In this document: piece after piece, positions 9,345 through 18,350 of the stretch
How positions within the stretch are numbered: position 1 is the stretch's first letter
Layout of the letters: each line of letters opens with the position of its first letter
DNA from: Snodgrassella sp945267035
GTDB lineage: Bacteria > Pseudomonadota > Gammaproteobacteria > Burkholderiales > Neisseriaceae
Length of the DNA stretch: 64,000 nucleotides
NCBI RefSeq assembly: GCF_026535915.1
Contig: NZ_JAFNPF010000001.1
Coordinates: 744,001 to 808,000 of the forward strand
Direction: 5' to 3'
Program-made: the position numbers and the translations under genes
The notes under the pieces: generated by a model
What the model was told of the DNA's origin: nothing
Database searches by the model: none
Seen by the model: only the letters and a program-made list of their open reading frames with translations

Positions 9345-10343
9345 TTATTTGTTAAAAGCTGTCTTAATATTTGTCAGATCAGTTTTAATTTGTTGCACAC
9401 CACCAGCGGCTAAATAAGCAGCACTACTTAGATAAATAATATGCCCATTTTTCCATGCTTTGGACTGACGAATGAGCTCATTATCCAGTACAGCTTGTGC
9501 CGTTTTTCCTTCTTCTCCAATCGCCGCGGTTCGGTCGAGAACAAAAATCCAGTCTGGATCAATTTTCTGTACATATTCAAAGGAAACGGATTGACCATGC
9601 GGTGCAGCTGGAATATTGTTGTCTGCCATCGGAACACCTACTTGAGTGTGGATCCAGCCAAAGCGTGAAGATGAGCCAAAAGCAGAAAGTTTACCGGCAT
9701 TGACCATCAGAATCAGACCATTTCCTTTTCCTTTAACAGCTTGAGCAGTTTCATTCAGCAAATTCTGTATATCGCCATGCAATTTTTGTGCTTCAGCTTC
9801 TTTTTTGAATAATCGACCATAGGTATCCAGTCGTTTCAAACCGTCACCGATTAAGTCTTGCCCATTATCAGACATATCTATTGTCGGAGCGAGTGCTGAA
9901 AGTACATCATATTTGGGGGCACTTCGGCCGGCAATAATGATCAGTTGTGGTTTCAAGGCATTTAATGCTTCCAGATCTGGTTCAAACAAAGTGCCGACAT
10001 TGCTGACAGATTTTAGCTTTTCCTGTAGGTAAGGCACCAAAACTTTTTTTGGTGCTCCTTTAACCACTACGTTCAAGGCTTGTAAATCATCCAAAGTAGC
10101 CATATCAAATACTGCTACATCAGTTGGATTTTCCGGTACGATCATTTCACCTCGTGCGGTATTGATTGTAATCGTTGGTCCATTGATGGTGGTGCTAGGC
10201 ATAGCTGTGGCATTACTTGCAACCGCAGATTCAGTTGAGCTATGAATAGCCTGATTATCCCCACCATTTTTTTTGTCACAGGCCGAGAGTAAAGACAGTG
10301 CCAAAACAGATAAAACAAAAGGCTTCCAATCAAATTTAAACAT
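9345..10343 (-). CDS. CeuE/FatB-like ferric siderophore-binding lipoprotein
   Basis: About 332 aa periplasmic binding protein anchored as a lipoprotein (lipobox LLSAC near residue 22). The start is placed at ATG 10343 because AGGAAG lies 7 nt upstream; the longer frame to 10361 has no site. A Ser/Thr/Ala-rich linker follows the lipid anchor. The body resembles CeuE/FatB/YclQ binding proteins: 'VAVFDMATLDDLQAL', 'VGTLFEPDLEAL' and 'LIIIAGRSAPKYDVLSALAPT'. Members of this family bind bis- and tris-catecholates, including linear breakdown products of enterobactin (family knowledge). The neighbouring esterase fits that ligand class. Confidence 0.88.
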   Translation of the reverse strand: MFKFDWKPFVLSVLALSLLSACDKKNGGDNQAIHSSTESAVASNATAMPSTTINGPTITINTARGEMIVPENPTDVAVFDMATLDDLQALNVVVKGAPKKVLVPYLQEKLKSVSNVGTLFEPDLEALNALKPQLIIIAGRSAPKYDVLSALAPTIDMSDNGQDLIGDGLKRLDTYGRLFKKEAEAQKLHGDIQNLLNETAQAVKGKGNGLILMVNAGKLSAFGSSSRFGWIHTQVGVPMADNNIPAAPHGQSVSFEYVQKIDPDWIFVLDRTAAIGEEGKTAQAVLDNELIRQSKAWKNGHIIYLSSAAYLAAGGVQQIKTDLTNIKTAFNK

Positions 10344-10421
10344 ATTAGAACTTCCTATCATTATCGTTTACATGAATGATACTGCTTGAACCAAGCAGAG
10401 TGAACTTTTGCTAACCGAGCA

Positions 10422-11228
10422 TTATTCATCTATGAATTTATGCCGAGCTGTATGATAATTTTCTTCCGTTCTGCCATCATGCCAGTAAGGAACGGCATAA
10501 TGTCGCTTGGGTGGTAAATGCCATTTATCACGCAAATGTGCGCGGATGGGCATGACCAAGGATGCTTCACCCGCAATCCAGGCAAAATCATCTTCAATCA
10601 TCGGTGCTAGGTTAGAAACACAATTTAAAACAGCAGGAATCTGCTTTAAATTACCGTAAAATTCATGTAAGTTCATACCTGCAGGTAGTTGAAGTGTCGC
10701 TGGTAGATCTTCTACTTGTGGTAAAAGCACGATGACATCGCCTTTAGCTGACTGATCCATATCGGCTAAAAGAGCCTCTAAGGCGGGTAGTGCGGTAATA
10801 TCAGCCACAAACAGATAGCGAAGAGCTGATTTCACCATTGGAAATGGTCCACCAGGTGAGCTGATCCCCAGCAAATCATTAAGCTGAGCCTGCTCTGCAA
10901 AGGCAGAGGCCGGACCATTATCACCATGTTTGACAAAGTCTATAGTCACCGTGCACTGCTGAGCATCATAATCACGCAAAGTATAAGTTCGGACAATAGG
11001 TTTATTATCTGGATCTTCCCAACTAAAACCATGATTTAAAAATTGCGGCAATTGCGGTTTATTTTGACCACTAGGAGCCAGAAAAATTTTTAAATGAGCA
11101 CCATTATACTGGTGAGGATATTGAGCCAGTTCGGGACTATATAAAACCAAACGCCGCAAATTTGGACTCAAATCAATAATTTCAATTACTCGTACCAGAT
11201 AAGCGCAGGGAGGGGGAATATTTGTCAT
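10422..11228 (-). CDS. Siderophore-interacting protein (ViuB/YqjH-type ferric reductase)
   Basis: 268 aa cytoplasmic FAD-binding reductase of the SIP family. The FAD-binding segment R-T-Y-T-L-R-D-Y (near 85) is followed by 'KHGDNGPASAFAEQA' and 'SPGGPF', and the C-terminal NAD(P)H-side motif 'WIAGEASLVMPIRAHLR' is intact. It releases iron from the imported ferric siderophore by reduction. Its ATG overlaps the stop of the esterase gene by 4 bp (ATGA, 11225-11228), so the two are translationally coupled. Confidence 0.9.
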   Translation of the reverse strand: MTNIPPPCAYLVRVIEIIDLSPNLRRLVLYSPELAQYPHQYNGAHLKIFLAPSGQNKPQLPQFLNHGFSWEDPDNKPIVRTYTLRDYDAQQCTVTIDFVKHGDNGPASAFAEQAQLNDLLGISSPGGPFPMVKSALRYLFVADITALPALEALLADMDQSAKGDVIVLLPQVEDLPATLQLPAGMNLHEFYGNLKQIPAVLNCVSNLAPMIEDDFAWIAGEASLVMPIRAHLRDKWHLPPKRHYAVPYWHDGRTEENYHTARHKFIDE

Positions 11229-12172
11229 TGTTTATGTTTTAGTATGGGTTGAAATAAAACCAGTTGTAAACTTTTCCCAAATAGAGATCCGTGGTTTTCC
11301 TGTGGGAACTGCTCATATCTGACCACTAAATCAGTATGATGTTGTAACTGATCGATTAAATTTTTCACCAAATTTGCCTGTTTAGCCGTCAATTTATTTC
11401 GCGTATTGATTCGTGCAGCGATCTGCGGGTTTTTAGGTAACTTACTCGTGTTCATTTTACCGTTCATCATCCACAGACTTTTGCCGGCTAAAGCCACTTT
11501 TTGTGTTAATAAGGCATTGGTTTCTGTCTGAATGATGTCACTATGCAGCCAGATAGATGGATCAGCAGCAATATAATGTTGAAAAAGATCTGGTCGCGTC
11601 AATAAAGTGTGTACCACAAATAAACCGCCATAAGAATGTCCCCATAATGTTTGTTGCTGCAGATTGATCGGAACGCTTTGCTTTACTGCAGGCATAACTT
11701 GATACTGAATAAAATCCAGAAAAAGATCTGCACCACCATTCAAACGGCTTGGATCCAATGGGTCTTGATTGTCATCAACTGGAGCAATGGTGTAATCAAA
11801 GGCGCGAGCTTGAAAATCATACCGTTTATCAGTGTGATTACCCAATAAAATCAATACGGGTGGCGAAGATTTTTCTGCCAGCAGATGAAGATTATCTGGG
11901 GTAAGAAAATCCAATACTGCATTACCATCTAGCGCATAAAAAACCGGATAGCCATCGGGTGGTGCTTTTTGGTCGGGAATGGCAACGTAAATGCGATATG
12001 ACCGCTGTCCATCTGCAGATGACATCGGTATAGTGATAAAATGATAACCAGCGTTTTGCTGTGTTAATACAGCAAGGTTTACCTCTTGATTCATATTTGG
12101 CTGAGCTTTGGCGGTATTGTGCAAGATTAAGGCCGTTACAAACATTAATAAAAAAATAATTACCTGACGCAT
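11225..12172 (-). CDS. Periplasmic enterochelin/salmochelin esterase (IroE-like)
   Basis: About 315 aa alpha/beta hydrolase. The start at ATG 12172 (MRQVIIFLL) is favoured over the longer frame to 12190: it has GGAAAG 8 nt upstream and gives a clean signal peptide ending AKA. The nucleophile elbow GHSYGG is at about residue 184, and the catalytic His is in 'ENHGSL' near the C-terminus. IroE and Cee linearise cyclic ferric enterobactin in the periplasm (family knowledge); an exported esterase in a CeuE-containing locus fits that role. It lies 315 bp downstream of the receptor, with its own AT-rich leader and a weak Fur-like site at 12355-12373. Confidence 0.85.
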   Translation of the reverse strand: MRQVIIFLLMFVTALILHNTAKAQPNMNQEVNLAVLTQQNAGYHFITIPMSSADGQRSYRIYVAIPDQKAPPDGYPVFYALDGNAVLDFLTPDNLHLLAEKSSPPVLILLGNHTDKRYDFQARAFDYTIAPVDDNQDPLDPSRLNGGADLFLDFIQYQVMPAVKQSVPINLQQQTLWGHSYGGLFVVHTLLTRPDLFQHYIAADPSIWLHSDIIQTETNALLTQKVALAGKSLWMMNGKMNTSKLPKNPQIAARINTRNKLTAKQANLVKNLIDQLQHHTDLVVRYEQFPQENHGSLFGKSLQLVLFQPILKHKQ

Positions 12173-12354
12173 ATTTAATCTTTCCGTCATGCTATTGATA
12201 TGTCAATCATATATAAATAACATGACGGTGAAGTATAGAAACATTGCTGCAAGCATACAGCGATGTCAAGTTATAAAGATTTAATTTATTAATAACCATT
12301 AATGCTGATCATTCAATCCCATAGCTAGATGAATGATAAAAAACGGGTTATGGA

Positions 12355-12373
12355 TAAATATAAATAATAATCA
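12355..12373. promoter_or_regulatory. Weak Fur-box-like site upstream of the esterase gene
   Basis: The sequence ATAAATAATAATCATTCCT matches about 12 of 19 positions of the GATAATGATAATCATTATC consensus, with an intact AATCATT core. It lies in the 315-bp gap between the receptor and the esterase, where a second iron-regulated promoter would be expected. It is weaker than the site at 14745-14763. Confidence 0.4.
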
Positions 12374-12487
12374 TTCCTATTTAATCGACTATAACAGTTT
12401 TTTTCGGCCAAGTCACGCTATAAATTAAAGTTGTATAACTTAGAAAAAAATATAGTGCTCACCCTTATAGTCTGTATCATCATCGGT

Positions 12488-14716
12488 TTAAAAAGAAACC
12501 TTCATATTAGCCCACAATGCTCGACCGCGCTCATTATAAGTGTAAGCCGTTCCGCGCAAAGTAGAGGCAAATATGCGTTTATTAAAAATATTTGTCATTC
12601 CTGCTCTGATATTAAAGTGTTTATTAACAGCATAGCCGGCAGAAATTCCCCAGATACCATAGCTACCGATTTCTTCTCCACTGAGACCTATGCTCCCTTG
12701 TCCACCATTACCTCTTCCAGCTTCCACTGGATTTACCGGTACCATTCTGGGTTTTTGGCGACCGTAGAAAGTATAGGTTAATAAAGTATCCCATCTTTCC
12801 GTGGGCGTCCATGATAAAGAAGAATTAATAGTATATTTAGGGATAACCGATAAAGGATTACCAGTATCCTTATTTTTCGAATTAAACATATAAGTGAAAT
12901 TACTTACCCATTTCAACTTATCCGTTAATGGCAGGGTCAAATTACCTTCTAAACCCTCAACCACTGCCTTGCGCGTATTAGTCCATTCAAAATAATCATA
13001 TCCCCCAGGTCTACCTCCTTGCGCAATGATTCCAGTAAAAATAATCTGCCTTCCCGCTTCAATCTTATTTTTATAATCATTACGAAAATAAGCTAGTGAG
13101 GCCAAATATCCATTCCGACTAAATTCAAAGCCCAATTCTTTATTAATACTTGTTTCCGCTTTCAAATGACTATTACCTATCAGATAACAGCCACGTCCCC
13201 CTCCAGAAGAAGTAGCACATCCATTCCCTCTGCTATATAGCATATAACTATCAGTGCTCTGATATAAATTCGGCACCTTATAAGCCCGAGCAATGCCTCC
13301 TTTAATCCGCCAGTTTGGATGAATTTGCCAAGCCATATTTAAAGCAGGGCTGAAATTTCCACCGGTTTTAGTATTGTGATCATATCGCAGCATTGGCACC
13401 AGACTAAACGCATTCGATAGAGATACATTATCTTCAATATAAGCTGCCCAACTGCTTAAACTAGGCGTGTAATTAACCGTTGCAGGATAAATGGCACCAG
13501 GTAGTATGGTGCGACGTAAACCGTCGGGATCGTCTAACTTGTCATGCTGATATTCAGCACCAATCGTCAATACATGCGCTACACCTAACTCAAAAGGTAA
13601 ATGCACTTCACCTGTTAGGCGCTTGGTGGTCAGCACACTATCTGTATAATGAATATTTTCTGTACCTAGATCCTGACATAAACCTTCTGGGCCACCAGCT
13701 AAGGCTTCAGAACAGTGGCTATTGGTCGTTTTGTCATACTGGGCCACCAATTTAGTATCTCCCCAATTCCACACCCCTTCATGAGTCAAAGCCAAACTTT
13801 GCCGATAGATTCGCCGAGTTTCCTTGCCCCATAAACTTTTAGTGTAATCGGTTTGCATATTGTTTGGTCCATCACCATTATAGCGATTACCCTGACGACT
13901 GAAACTGCCATCAAAAGTCAGCGTTTGTGCTGGAGATAGGCGCCAAGCCAAACGGCCTCCCACATCTTTATTGATCAAGCCTTCCTGACCAGCAACCATA
14001 GATTTACTGTTTTTGGTTAAATCTCGTTGATTGATAAAAGGCGAATCGGCTGCAGTATGGTTAAAATTACCATAAAGACGAAATCCGAGTTTATCCTTAA
14101 AAATAGGCCCACTTAAATCAAATCCAATCCGATTGGTTTCCCCTTCTTGATTATCGGCGGGGCGGTTGATATAAGCATCAATAGACCCATGAAATTCATT
14201 ACTGACTTTTTTGGTCACAATATTCACCACCCCCCCAGCTGCGCCTGATCCGTAACGCGCCGCAGCCGGTCCGCGAATCACTTCAATTGATTGTATTTCT
14301 GCTGCTGGTACCCAATTACTATCACCAATCGTATTCCTTTCACCGCGCCAGCTCATACGCGCACTACTACGAGATGTCACCGGACGACCATCAATCATAA
14401 TCAGCGTATTTTCAGGTCCCATGCCACGAATATCAATTTGACGCTTATTACCATACTGACCGGAGGCAGTGTTGCCAGTTAGATTGACTCCTGGCATGGT
14501 ACGTATCAACTCAGAAATATCATTAACAGGGATTTTGCGTGCAATATCCTCAGCATCTATTTTTGAAACACCCAATGATTGTTTAACTTGTTTTTCAGCC
14601 GTCACATAAATATCGTTCAGTTTGGCTGCATCTGATTCTGTAGCATAGGCAAAGCTACAGTTCACTAGCAGAGGGATTAAAGCCAGTTTAAATAAAGGAA
14701 AAGTATAATAATTCAT
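12488..14716 (-). CDS. TonB-dependent catecholate siderophore receptor (FepA/PfeA/IroN-like)
   Basis: About 742 aa outer-membrane receptor. The longest frame begins with a TTG at 14731; ATG 14716 gives a normal signal peptide (MNYYTFPLFKLALIPLL...AYA). A plug domain follows ('DIYVTAEKQVKQSLGV', 'IPVNDISELIRTMPGVN', 'QIDIRGMGPENTLIMIDGRP', 'RGPAAARYGSGAAGGVVNI'), then a long beta-barrel ending in a terminal Phe (MKVSF). The plug sequence is of the FepA/IroN/BfeA type, which imports ferric enterobactin and salmochelin. A good Fur box lies 29 bp upstream. No tonB/exbBD gene is in the window. Confidence 0.92.
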   Translation of the reverse strand: MNYYTFPLFKLALIPLLVNCSFAYATESDAAKLNDIYVTAEKQVKQSLGVSKIDAEDIARKIPVNDISELIRTMPGVNLTGNTASGQYGNKRQIDIRGMGPENTLIMIDGRPVTSRSSARMSWRGERNTIGDSNWVPAAEIQSIEVIRGPAAARYGSGAAGGVVNIVTKKVSNEFHGSIDAYINRPADNQEGETNRIGFDLSGPIFKDKLGFRLYGNFNHTAADSPFINQRDLTKNSKSMVAGQEGLINKDVGGRLAWRLSPAQTLTFDGSFSRQGNRYNGDGPNNMQTDYTKSLWGKETRRIYRQSLALTHEGVWNWGDTKLVAQYDKTTNSHCSEALAGGPEGLCQDLGTENIHYTDSVLTTKRLTGEVHLPFELGVAHVLTIGAEYQHDKLDDPDGLRRTILPGAIYPATVNYTPSLSSWAAYIEDNVSLSNAFSLVPMLRYDHNTKTGGNFSPALNMAWQIHPNWRIKGGIARAYKVPNLYQSTDSYMLYSRGNGCATSSGGGRGCYLIGNSHLKAETSINKELGFEFSRNGYLASLAYFRNDYKNKIEAGRQIIFTGIIAQGGRPGGYDYFEWTNTRKAVVEGLEGNLTLPLTDKLKWVSNFTYMFNSKNKDTGNPLSVIPKYTINSSLSWTPTERWDTLLTYTFYGRQKPRMVPVNPVEAGRGNGGQGSIGLSGEEIGSYGIWGISAGYAVNKHFNIRAGMTNIFNKRIFASTLRGTAYTYNERGRALWANMKVSF

Positions 14717-14744
14717 AAAATAAGAATTCAATTAAAAATAGAAT

Positions 14745-14763
14745 AATAATGAGAATCATTACT
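14745..14763. promoter_or_regulatory. Fur box of the siderophore receptor
   Basis: AATAATGAGAATCATTACT matches the 19-bp Fur consensus at about 15 of 19 positions, with the dyad centre preserved. It lies just upstream of the receptor start at 14716 and also within the divergent region shared with the gene at 15069. Iron-dependent repression of the receptor is inferred. Confidence 0.75.
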
Positions 14764-15068
14764 AATTGCAAATTAGTAACATCCTTTTCTAACAAAAAAC
14801 CACAACAACTTAATTATTGAAAAATCTATTTTGCATGGGATTACATAATTCAGTTAAATGTGTCAAAAATTGGCAGTTGATAATTACATTAGCTAAAGTT
14901 GTTAACACGAGAAATTTTCTTTCGATTGCTAAAATGATGAATAAATAAAAGAATTTTTTTCTACTAAAAATTTAAAAAAATATATTTAGCTTTAACTGCT
15001 GGTATTTTTTAGGTTTTTCCTACAAAATAGCGCACTTATTGCAATCTTAACAAAAATGATAATCCGTT
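14764..15068. other. Divergent AT-rich regulatory region
   Basis: This is the rest of the region between the receptor and the divergent secreted protein. A second, weaker Fur-like match (about 12 of 19, AAAAATGATAATCCGTTAT) lies at 15052-15070 and overlaps the start codon of the rightward gene. Long A/T runs occur around 14940-14990. No small ORF is supported. Confidence 0.4.
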
Positions 15069-15875
15069 ATGCAAAAACAATTATTACCTTTTTATCATCA
15101 TTTAATCATCATAATATTTACATTTTTCACACTTCAAATTGCAGCAGAACCATTAAAAGAACAATTGTTTACAGAACCAAAAGACCAACAAATATTACCG
15201 CTGAAAAATATTTGTTCCAGATCACCTTGGGCAAATATAGTTTGGATACATGTACATGATGATGAAGAAACCGCCAGAGAAGTAGCCTTACAAACTTTGT
15301 CACATCTACAGCAAGGCTGCTTATTAGATTTACAGCATGGTGGCAGTAGAGATATTTATGTTCAAAACGCCGATATAAGCTATCATTTTGATCCTAATAG
15401 AATATTTACCCAGCAGGGGAGGCAGGAAGCAATAAAATGTGATGATGGTGATTGTCGCTTGGCCATGCCGGAACTGACTCAGGCAGTTGAACAATTAATC
15501 AGCCAATATCTGCAATATGCACAACTGATCGTTGCCGTGCATAACAATCATGCTCACGGATTATCTATTTTGCATTACGCCAATGGTTCAGCCGGAGCCA
15601 ACGATACCTTGCAAACAGCGATCAATCCACAGCAAAATCCACATAATTTTTTCTTAGTTACATCTCGGCAAGCCTATGAATTTTTATCTAAACGAGGGTT
15701 TAACGTGATACTACAAGATAATGATCGAGTACAAGATGACGGATCTTTATCAGTTTGGGCTGCACATAAGAAGATAGACTACATCAATATTGAAGCAGAA
15801 AGAGGGCACAACGATAATCAGGTAGAAATGCTGCACGCAGTATGGGCATATATGCAAACATATTATTTAAAATGA
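15069..15875 (+). CDS. Secreted protein with M14/aspartoacylase-like metal-ligand motifs
   Basis: 268 aa with a hydrophobic signal segment (residues 6-25, ending IAA). Family assignment is tentative. The order of motifs fits an M14-type zinc hydrolase: H63-D-D-E66 (HxxE zinc pair) in 'WIHVHDDEETA', N110-R111 in 'FDPNRIFT' (substrate-binding position), H158 in 'LIVAVHNN' (third zinc ligand), and E242/E244 in 'YINIEAERGHND' (possible catalytic Glu). Two cysteines, C124 and C129, flank an acidic loop. The gene diverges from the siderophore receptor and may share its Fur-controlled region. The function is unknown; processing of peptides or amide-linked ligands outside the cytoplasm is possible. 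Confidence 0.6.
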   Translation: MQKQLLPFYHHLIIIIFTFFTLQIAAEPLKEQLFTEPKDQQILPLKNICSRSPWANIVWIHVHDDEETAREVALQTLSHLQQGCLLDLQHGGSRDIYVQNADISYHFDPNRIFTQQGRQEAIKCDDGDCRLAMPELTQAVEQLISQYLQYAQLIVAVHNNHAHGLSILHYANGSAGANDTLQTAINPQQNPHNFFLVTSRQAYEFLSKRGFNVILQDNDRVQDDGSLSVWAAHKKIDYINIEAERGHNDNQVEMLHAVWAYMQTYYLK

Positions 15876-16080
15876 AAAAAAATATAATAAGAATAGCTTC
15901 GCAGTCCTATTGCGCAAAAATAAAGAGGTAAGAAAATTAAATTAATCTTGTTCTAATGGAATTAAGGGATTAAAAAAGAAAATGAGAATTTATTTAGCAG
16001 TTGTATTAGCGTGATGTTTACTTTGTTGATTAACCAAAATTAAATAATTGATTTTAAATGATTTAAAAAAATTCATAAAG

Positions 16081-16097
16081 TTGGCACAGTTTATGCT
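16081..16097 (+). promoter_or_regulatory. Sigma-54 (-24/-12) promoter of the major pilin gene
   Basis: TTGGCACAGTTTATGCT has GG and GC exactly 12 bp apart and matches TTGGCACRNNNNTTGCW at all positions but one. It lies about 115 bp upstream of the pilin start, which is typical for RpoN/PilSR-driven pilA genes in other bacteria. Confidence 0.75.
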
Positions 16098-16211
16098 TGT
16101 AGTGCAAGTGAAGTGAGTAGAATAAAATTATTAAAAATTTTAGTTAACGAAAGCTGAAAAAATTTAATTTATTTGCAGTATGTTTTTAACTTAACCTCCC
16201 AGGAGTAAATA

Positions 16212-16754
16212 ATGAAATCTTTACAAAAAGGTTTTACTTTAATTGAATTGATGATCGTTATTGCGATTATTGGTATTTTGGCTGCTATTGCAATTCCTCA
16301 ATATCAAAACTACATTGCCCGTTCTCAGGTTACCCGTGCTATGTCTGAAGCTGGTTCTTTGAAAACTGTAGTTGAAACTTGTATGTTGGAAGGTAAAACT
16401 ACTTTAGGTCAAGGTCATAAAGAGTGTCAGTTAGGTGCAACTGGTTCTAATATCCTAGACGGTGACATCCAAGATGGTGCTCCAGCACTTCCAGACGGTT
16501 TGGGTGTTCCTCAAGTGACTATTGATGGCTCCAGCAATAAAGCAACAGTTACTGCAACCTTTGGTCACAGTGCAGCCACTATGCTACATTCAAATACTGT
16601 AACTTGGTCTCGTGATTCTTCTGGTTCTTGGACTTGTAAAACTGATGTAAAACCTAAATTTGCTCCAACTGGATGTGCGATAGGTACTTCTAGCGCCTCT
16701 ACTGGTGGTAACGGTGGTAACGGTGGTAGTACTGGTGGTGGTACTACAAATTAA
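16212..16754 (+). CDS. pilE: Type IVa major pilin (PilE/PilA)
   Basis: 180 aa prepilin. The short leader MKSLQKG is cut before F8, giving a mature N-terminus FTLIELMIVIAIIGILAAIA with the conserved Glu5. The globular domain has four cysteines (C57, C72, C142, C155); C142 and C155 probably close the D-loop. After C155 comes an unusual low-complexity tail (about residues 159-180) of Gly/Asn/Ser/Thr with GGNGG repeats, likely flexible and a candidate for glycan or phospho-form modification. The ribosome site AGGAG sits 7 nt before ATG. The gene is driven by a sigma-54 element and closed by a strong terminator. Confidence 0.93.
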   Translation: MKSLQKGFTLIELMIVIAIIGILAAIAIPQYQNYIARSQVTRAMSEAGSLKTVVETCMLEGKTTLGQGHKECQLGATGSNILDGDIQDGAPALPDGLGVPQVTIDGSSNKATVTATFGHSAATMLHSNTVTWSRDSSGSWTCKTDVKPKFAPTGCAIGTSSASTGGNGGNGGSTGGGTTN

Positions 16755-16777
16755 TAAATTTTCATAATTTGTGAAGA

Positions 16778-16802
16778 AAAGGCGGGTTTGGCCCGCCTTT
16801 TT
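16778..16802 (+). terminator. Rho-independent terminator after the pilin gene
   Basis: Stem AAAGGCGGG (16778-16786) pairs with CCCGCCTTT (16792-16800) and continues into a run of T. It is 24 bp after the pilin stop and should insulate the downstream transferase from pilin-level transcription. Confidence 0.85.
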
Positions 16803-16922
16803 AGTTATTTATCTTATGTATTTGTTCGAAAAAGATCAGCACTGAAATCTTTTAACTAAATGAATACCTACATACATTTCTCTATAATTATGTAAACTTA
16901 GTTAGTTTATGAAAGAAATAAA

Positions 16923-18278
16923 GTGAAGTTAAGATCATTTAAATCAAATCATCGATCCTTAATATACTTTATGGTATGTGCGCTCATACCTAATTTTTTA
17001 TTTTGGATCGTAAGTAATTATACTCATACCATCAGATCTTGGATAAATCTAGATTATTTTGTGATCGCTTTATTTTTTTGTATACCATGTATCTGGATTC
17101 GATTATTAGCAACCCTTTTATTATTAGTTGATTTTTTTATAGACAGCTTGCTAATTGTTGTTCAATTATTTCCAGTTAAGGGAATCAGTGATTCAATTCA
17201 ATTGCTACCCCTAATAGGAACAGCCCCATTAGAGTATCGCCTAATGCTGGGGTTAGCGTTAATATGGTTGCTGATAATTGTCTTTGCTATGAACTTGCAA
17301 AGAAAAAAACAGGATATTAAATTTAAAATAATATTAACATTATATATAGTATTAGGAAGTTTAATTGTCGCTTATAGTTATTCGCCAAAATTTGCTTCCA
17401 GTAGATTCATAGGTTATTTAGAAGGTAAGTACAACAACTTTAAACAAGAAGACAACCTTAATGCAGATGCAAGAATGCTTAATTCTGGGCATAAGTCATT
17501 GAGTTTACAATTGCTTCCGCAAACGGACAGCAATCGAATCCTGCTGATTGTTGATGAATCCTGGGGTTCAGCTTTAAATCCGAAACTACAAGACGCGATA
17601 GTGCAGAAAATATTAGATAAGCGGGATAATTTTGAATATTTTGAGCGAGGAATAAAAAAATTTTCTGGGGTTACGGTTCAAGCAGAGTTAAAAGAACTGT
17701 GTCAGTTAGACCTGCCAGTTATCGATACGCAAAATATTAAGAAGAAAGATTTAAGCAAATGTTTGCCTAAATTGTTACGCGATCGGGGTTATACAACCTA
17801 CGCCGTGCATGGTTCAACCGGCACATTCTATGATCGAGATGATTGGTATCCGGCGGTGGGTTTTCAGCATTTGCTGTTTTCGGAAAACATGAAAAGTAAA
17901 CCAATATGTTCTGCATTCGAAGGAATTTGTGATAGTGCTATATTTCCTGATATCAAAAAAATGTTACTGGCAAATCAACAATCTTTTGTGTATTGGATGA
18001 CCTTAACCACTCATTTTCCTTATGCTCAACAAGATATTGAGCTGAAAAGAATACACTGTGAACAATATGGGCTAAGCCCCGATAGCAGAGCTTGTCGCAA
18101 CAATATACTTCATGCCCAATTCTTTGATCAACTGGCGCAATGGCTGGATGATCCTGCATTGAAAGGGCTTGAAGTGGTCGTCATCGGCGATCATATGCCG
18201 CCTATGTTTGATTTAGCTGCCCAACAAGCTACTTATCATGACTACACTGTGTCCTGGTTACATTTCAAGCTGAAATAA
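16923..18278 (+). CDS. Membrane sulfatase-fold phosphotransferase, possible pilin-modifying enzyme
   Basis: 451 aa starting at GTG 16923. Four to five N-terminal membrane segments (residues about 13-32, 43-60, 62-82, 104-124, 134-152) precede a periplasmic alkaline-phosphatase/sulfatase-fold domain. Metal- and active-site motifs are visible: D211-E212-S-W in 'LLIVDESWG', T251 as likely nucleophile in 'SGVTVQAEL', H297 and D304/D306 in 'HGSTGTFYDRDDWY', H364 in 'LTTHFPY', and D423-H424 in 'IGDHMPP'. The architecture resembles EptA/PptA and LtaS-type transferases that move phosphoethanolamine or phosphoglycerol from lipids. Its place directly between two pilin genes suggests pilin decoration, as with Neisseria PptA; lipid A modification is the alternative. 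Confidence 0.65.
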   Translation: MKLRSFKSNHRSLIYFMVCALIPNFLFWIVSNYTHTIRSWINLDYFVIALFFCIPCIWIRLLATLLLLVDFFIDSLLIVVQLFPVKGISDSIQLLPLIGTAPLEYRLMLGLALIWLLIIVFAMNLQRKKQDIKFKIILTLYIVLGSLIVAYSYSPKFASSRFIGYLEGKYNNFKQEDNLNADARMLNSGHKSLSLQLLPQTDSNRILLIVDESWGSALNPKLQDAIVQKILDKRDNFEYFERGIKKFSGVTVQAELKELCQLDLPVIDTQNIKKKDLSKCLPKLLRDRGYTTYAVHGSTGTFYDRDDWYPAVGFQHLLFSENMKSKPICSAFEGICDSAIFPDIKKMLLANQQSFVYWMTLTTHFPYAQQDIELKRIHCEQYGLSPDSRACRNNILHAQFFDQLAQWLDDPALKGLEVVVIGDHMPPMFDLAAQQATYHDYTVSWLHFKLK

Positions 18279-18321
18279 TAAAAATGTAAACAACTAACCT
18301 TTTTTATTATCAAGTAGACAG

Positions 18322-18350
18322 AAAAAGCCAATTCAGTAATTGGCTTTTTT
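18322..18350 (+). terminator. Rho-independent terminator after the phosphotransferase
   Basis: A 12-bp stem AAAAAGCCAATT (18322-18333) with AATTGGCTTTTT (18338-18349) and a four-base loop, merging into a T-run. Confidence 0.85.
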
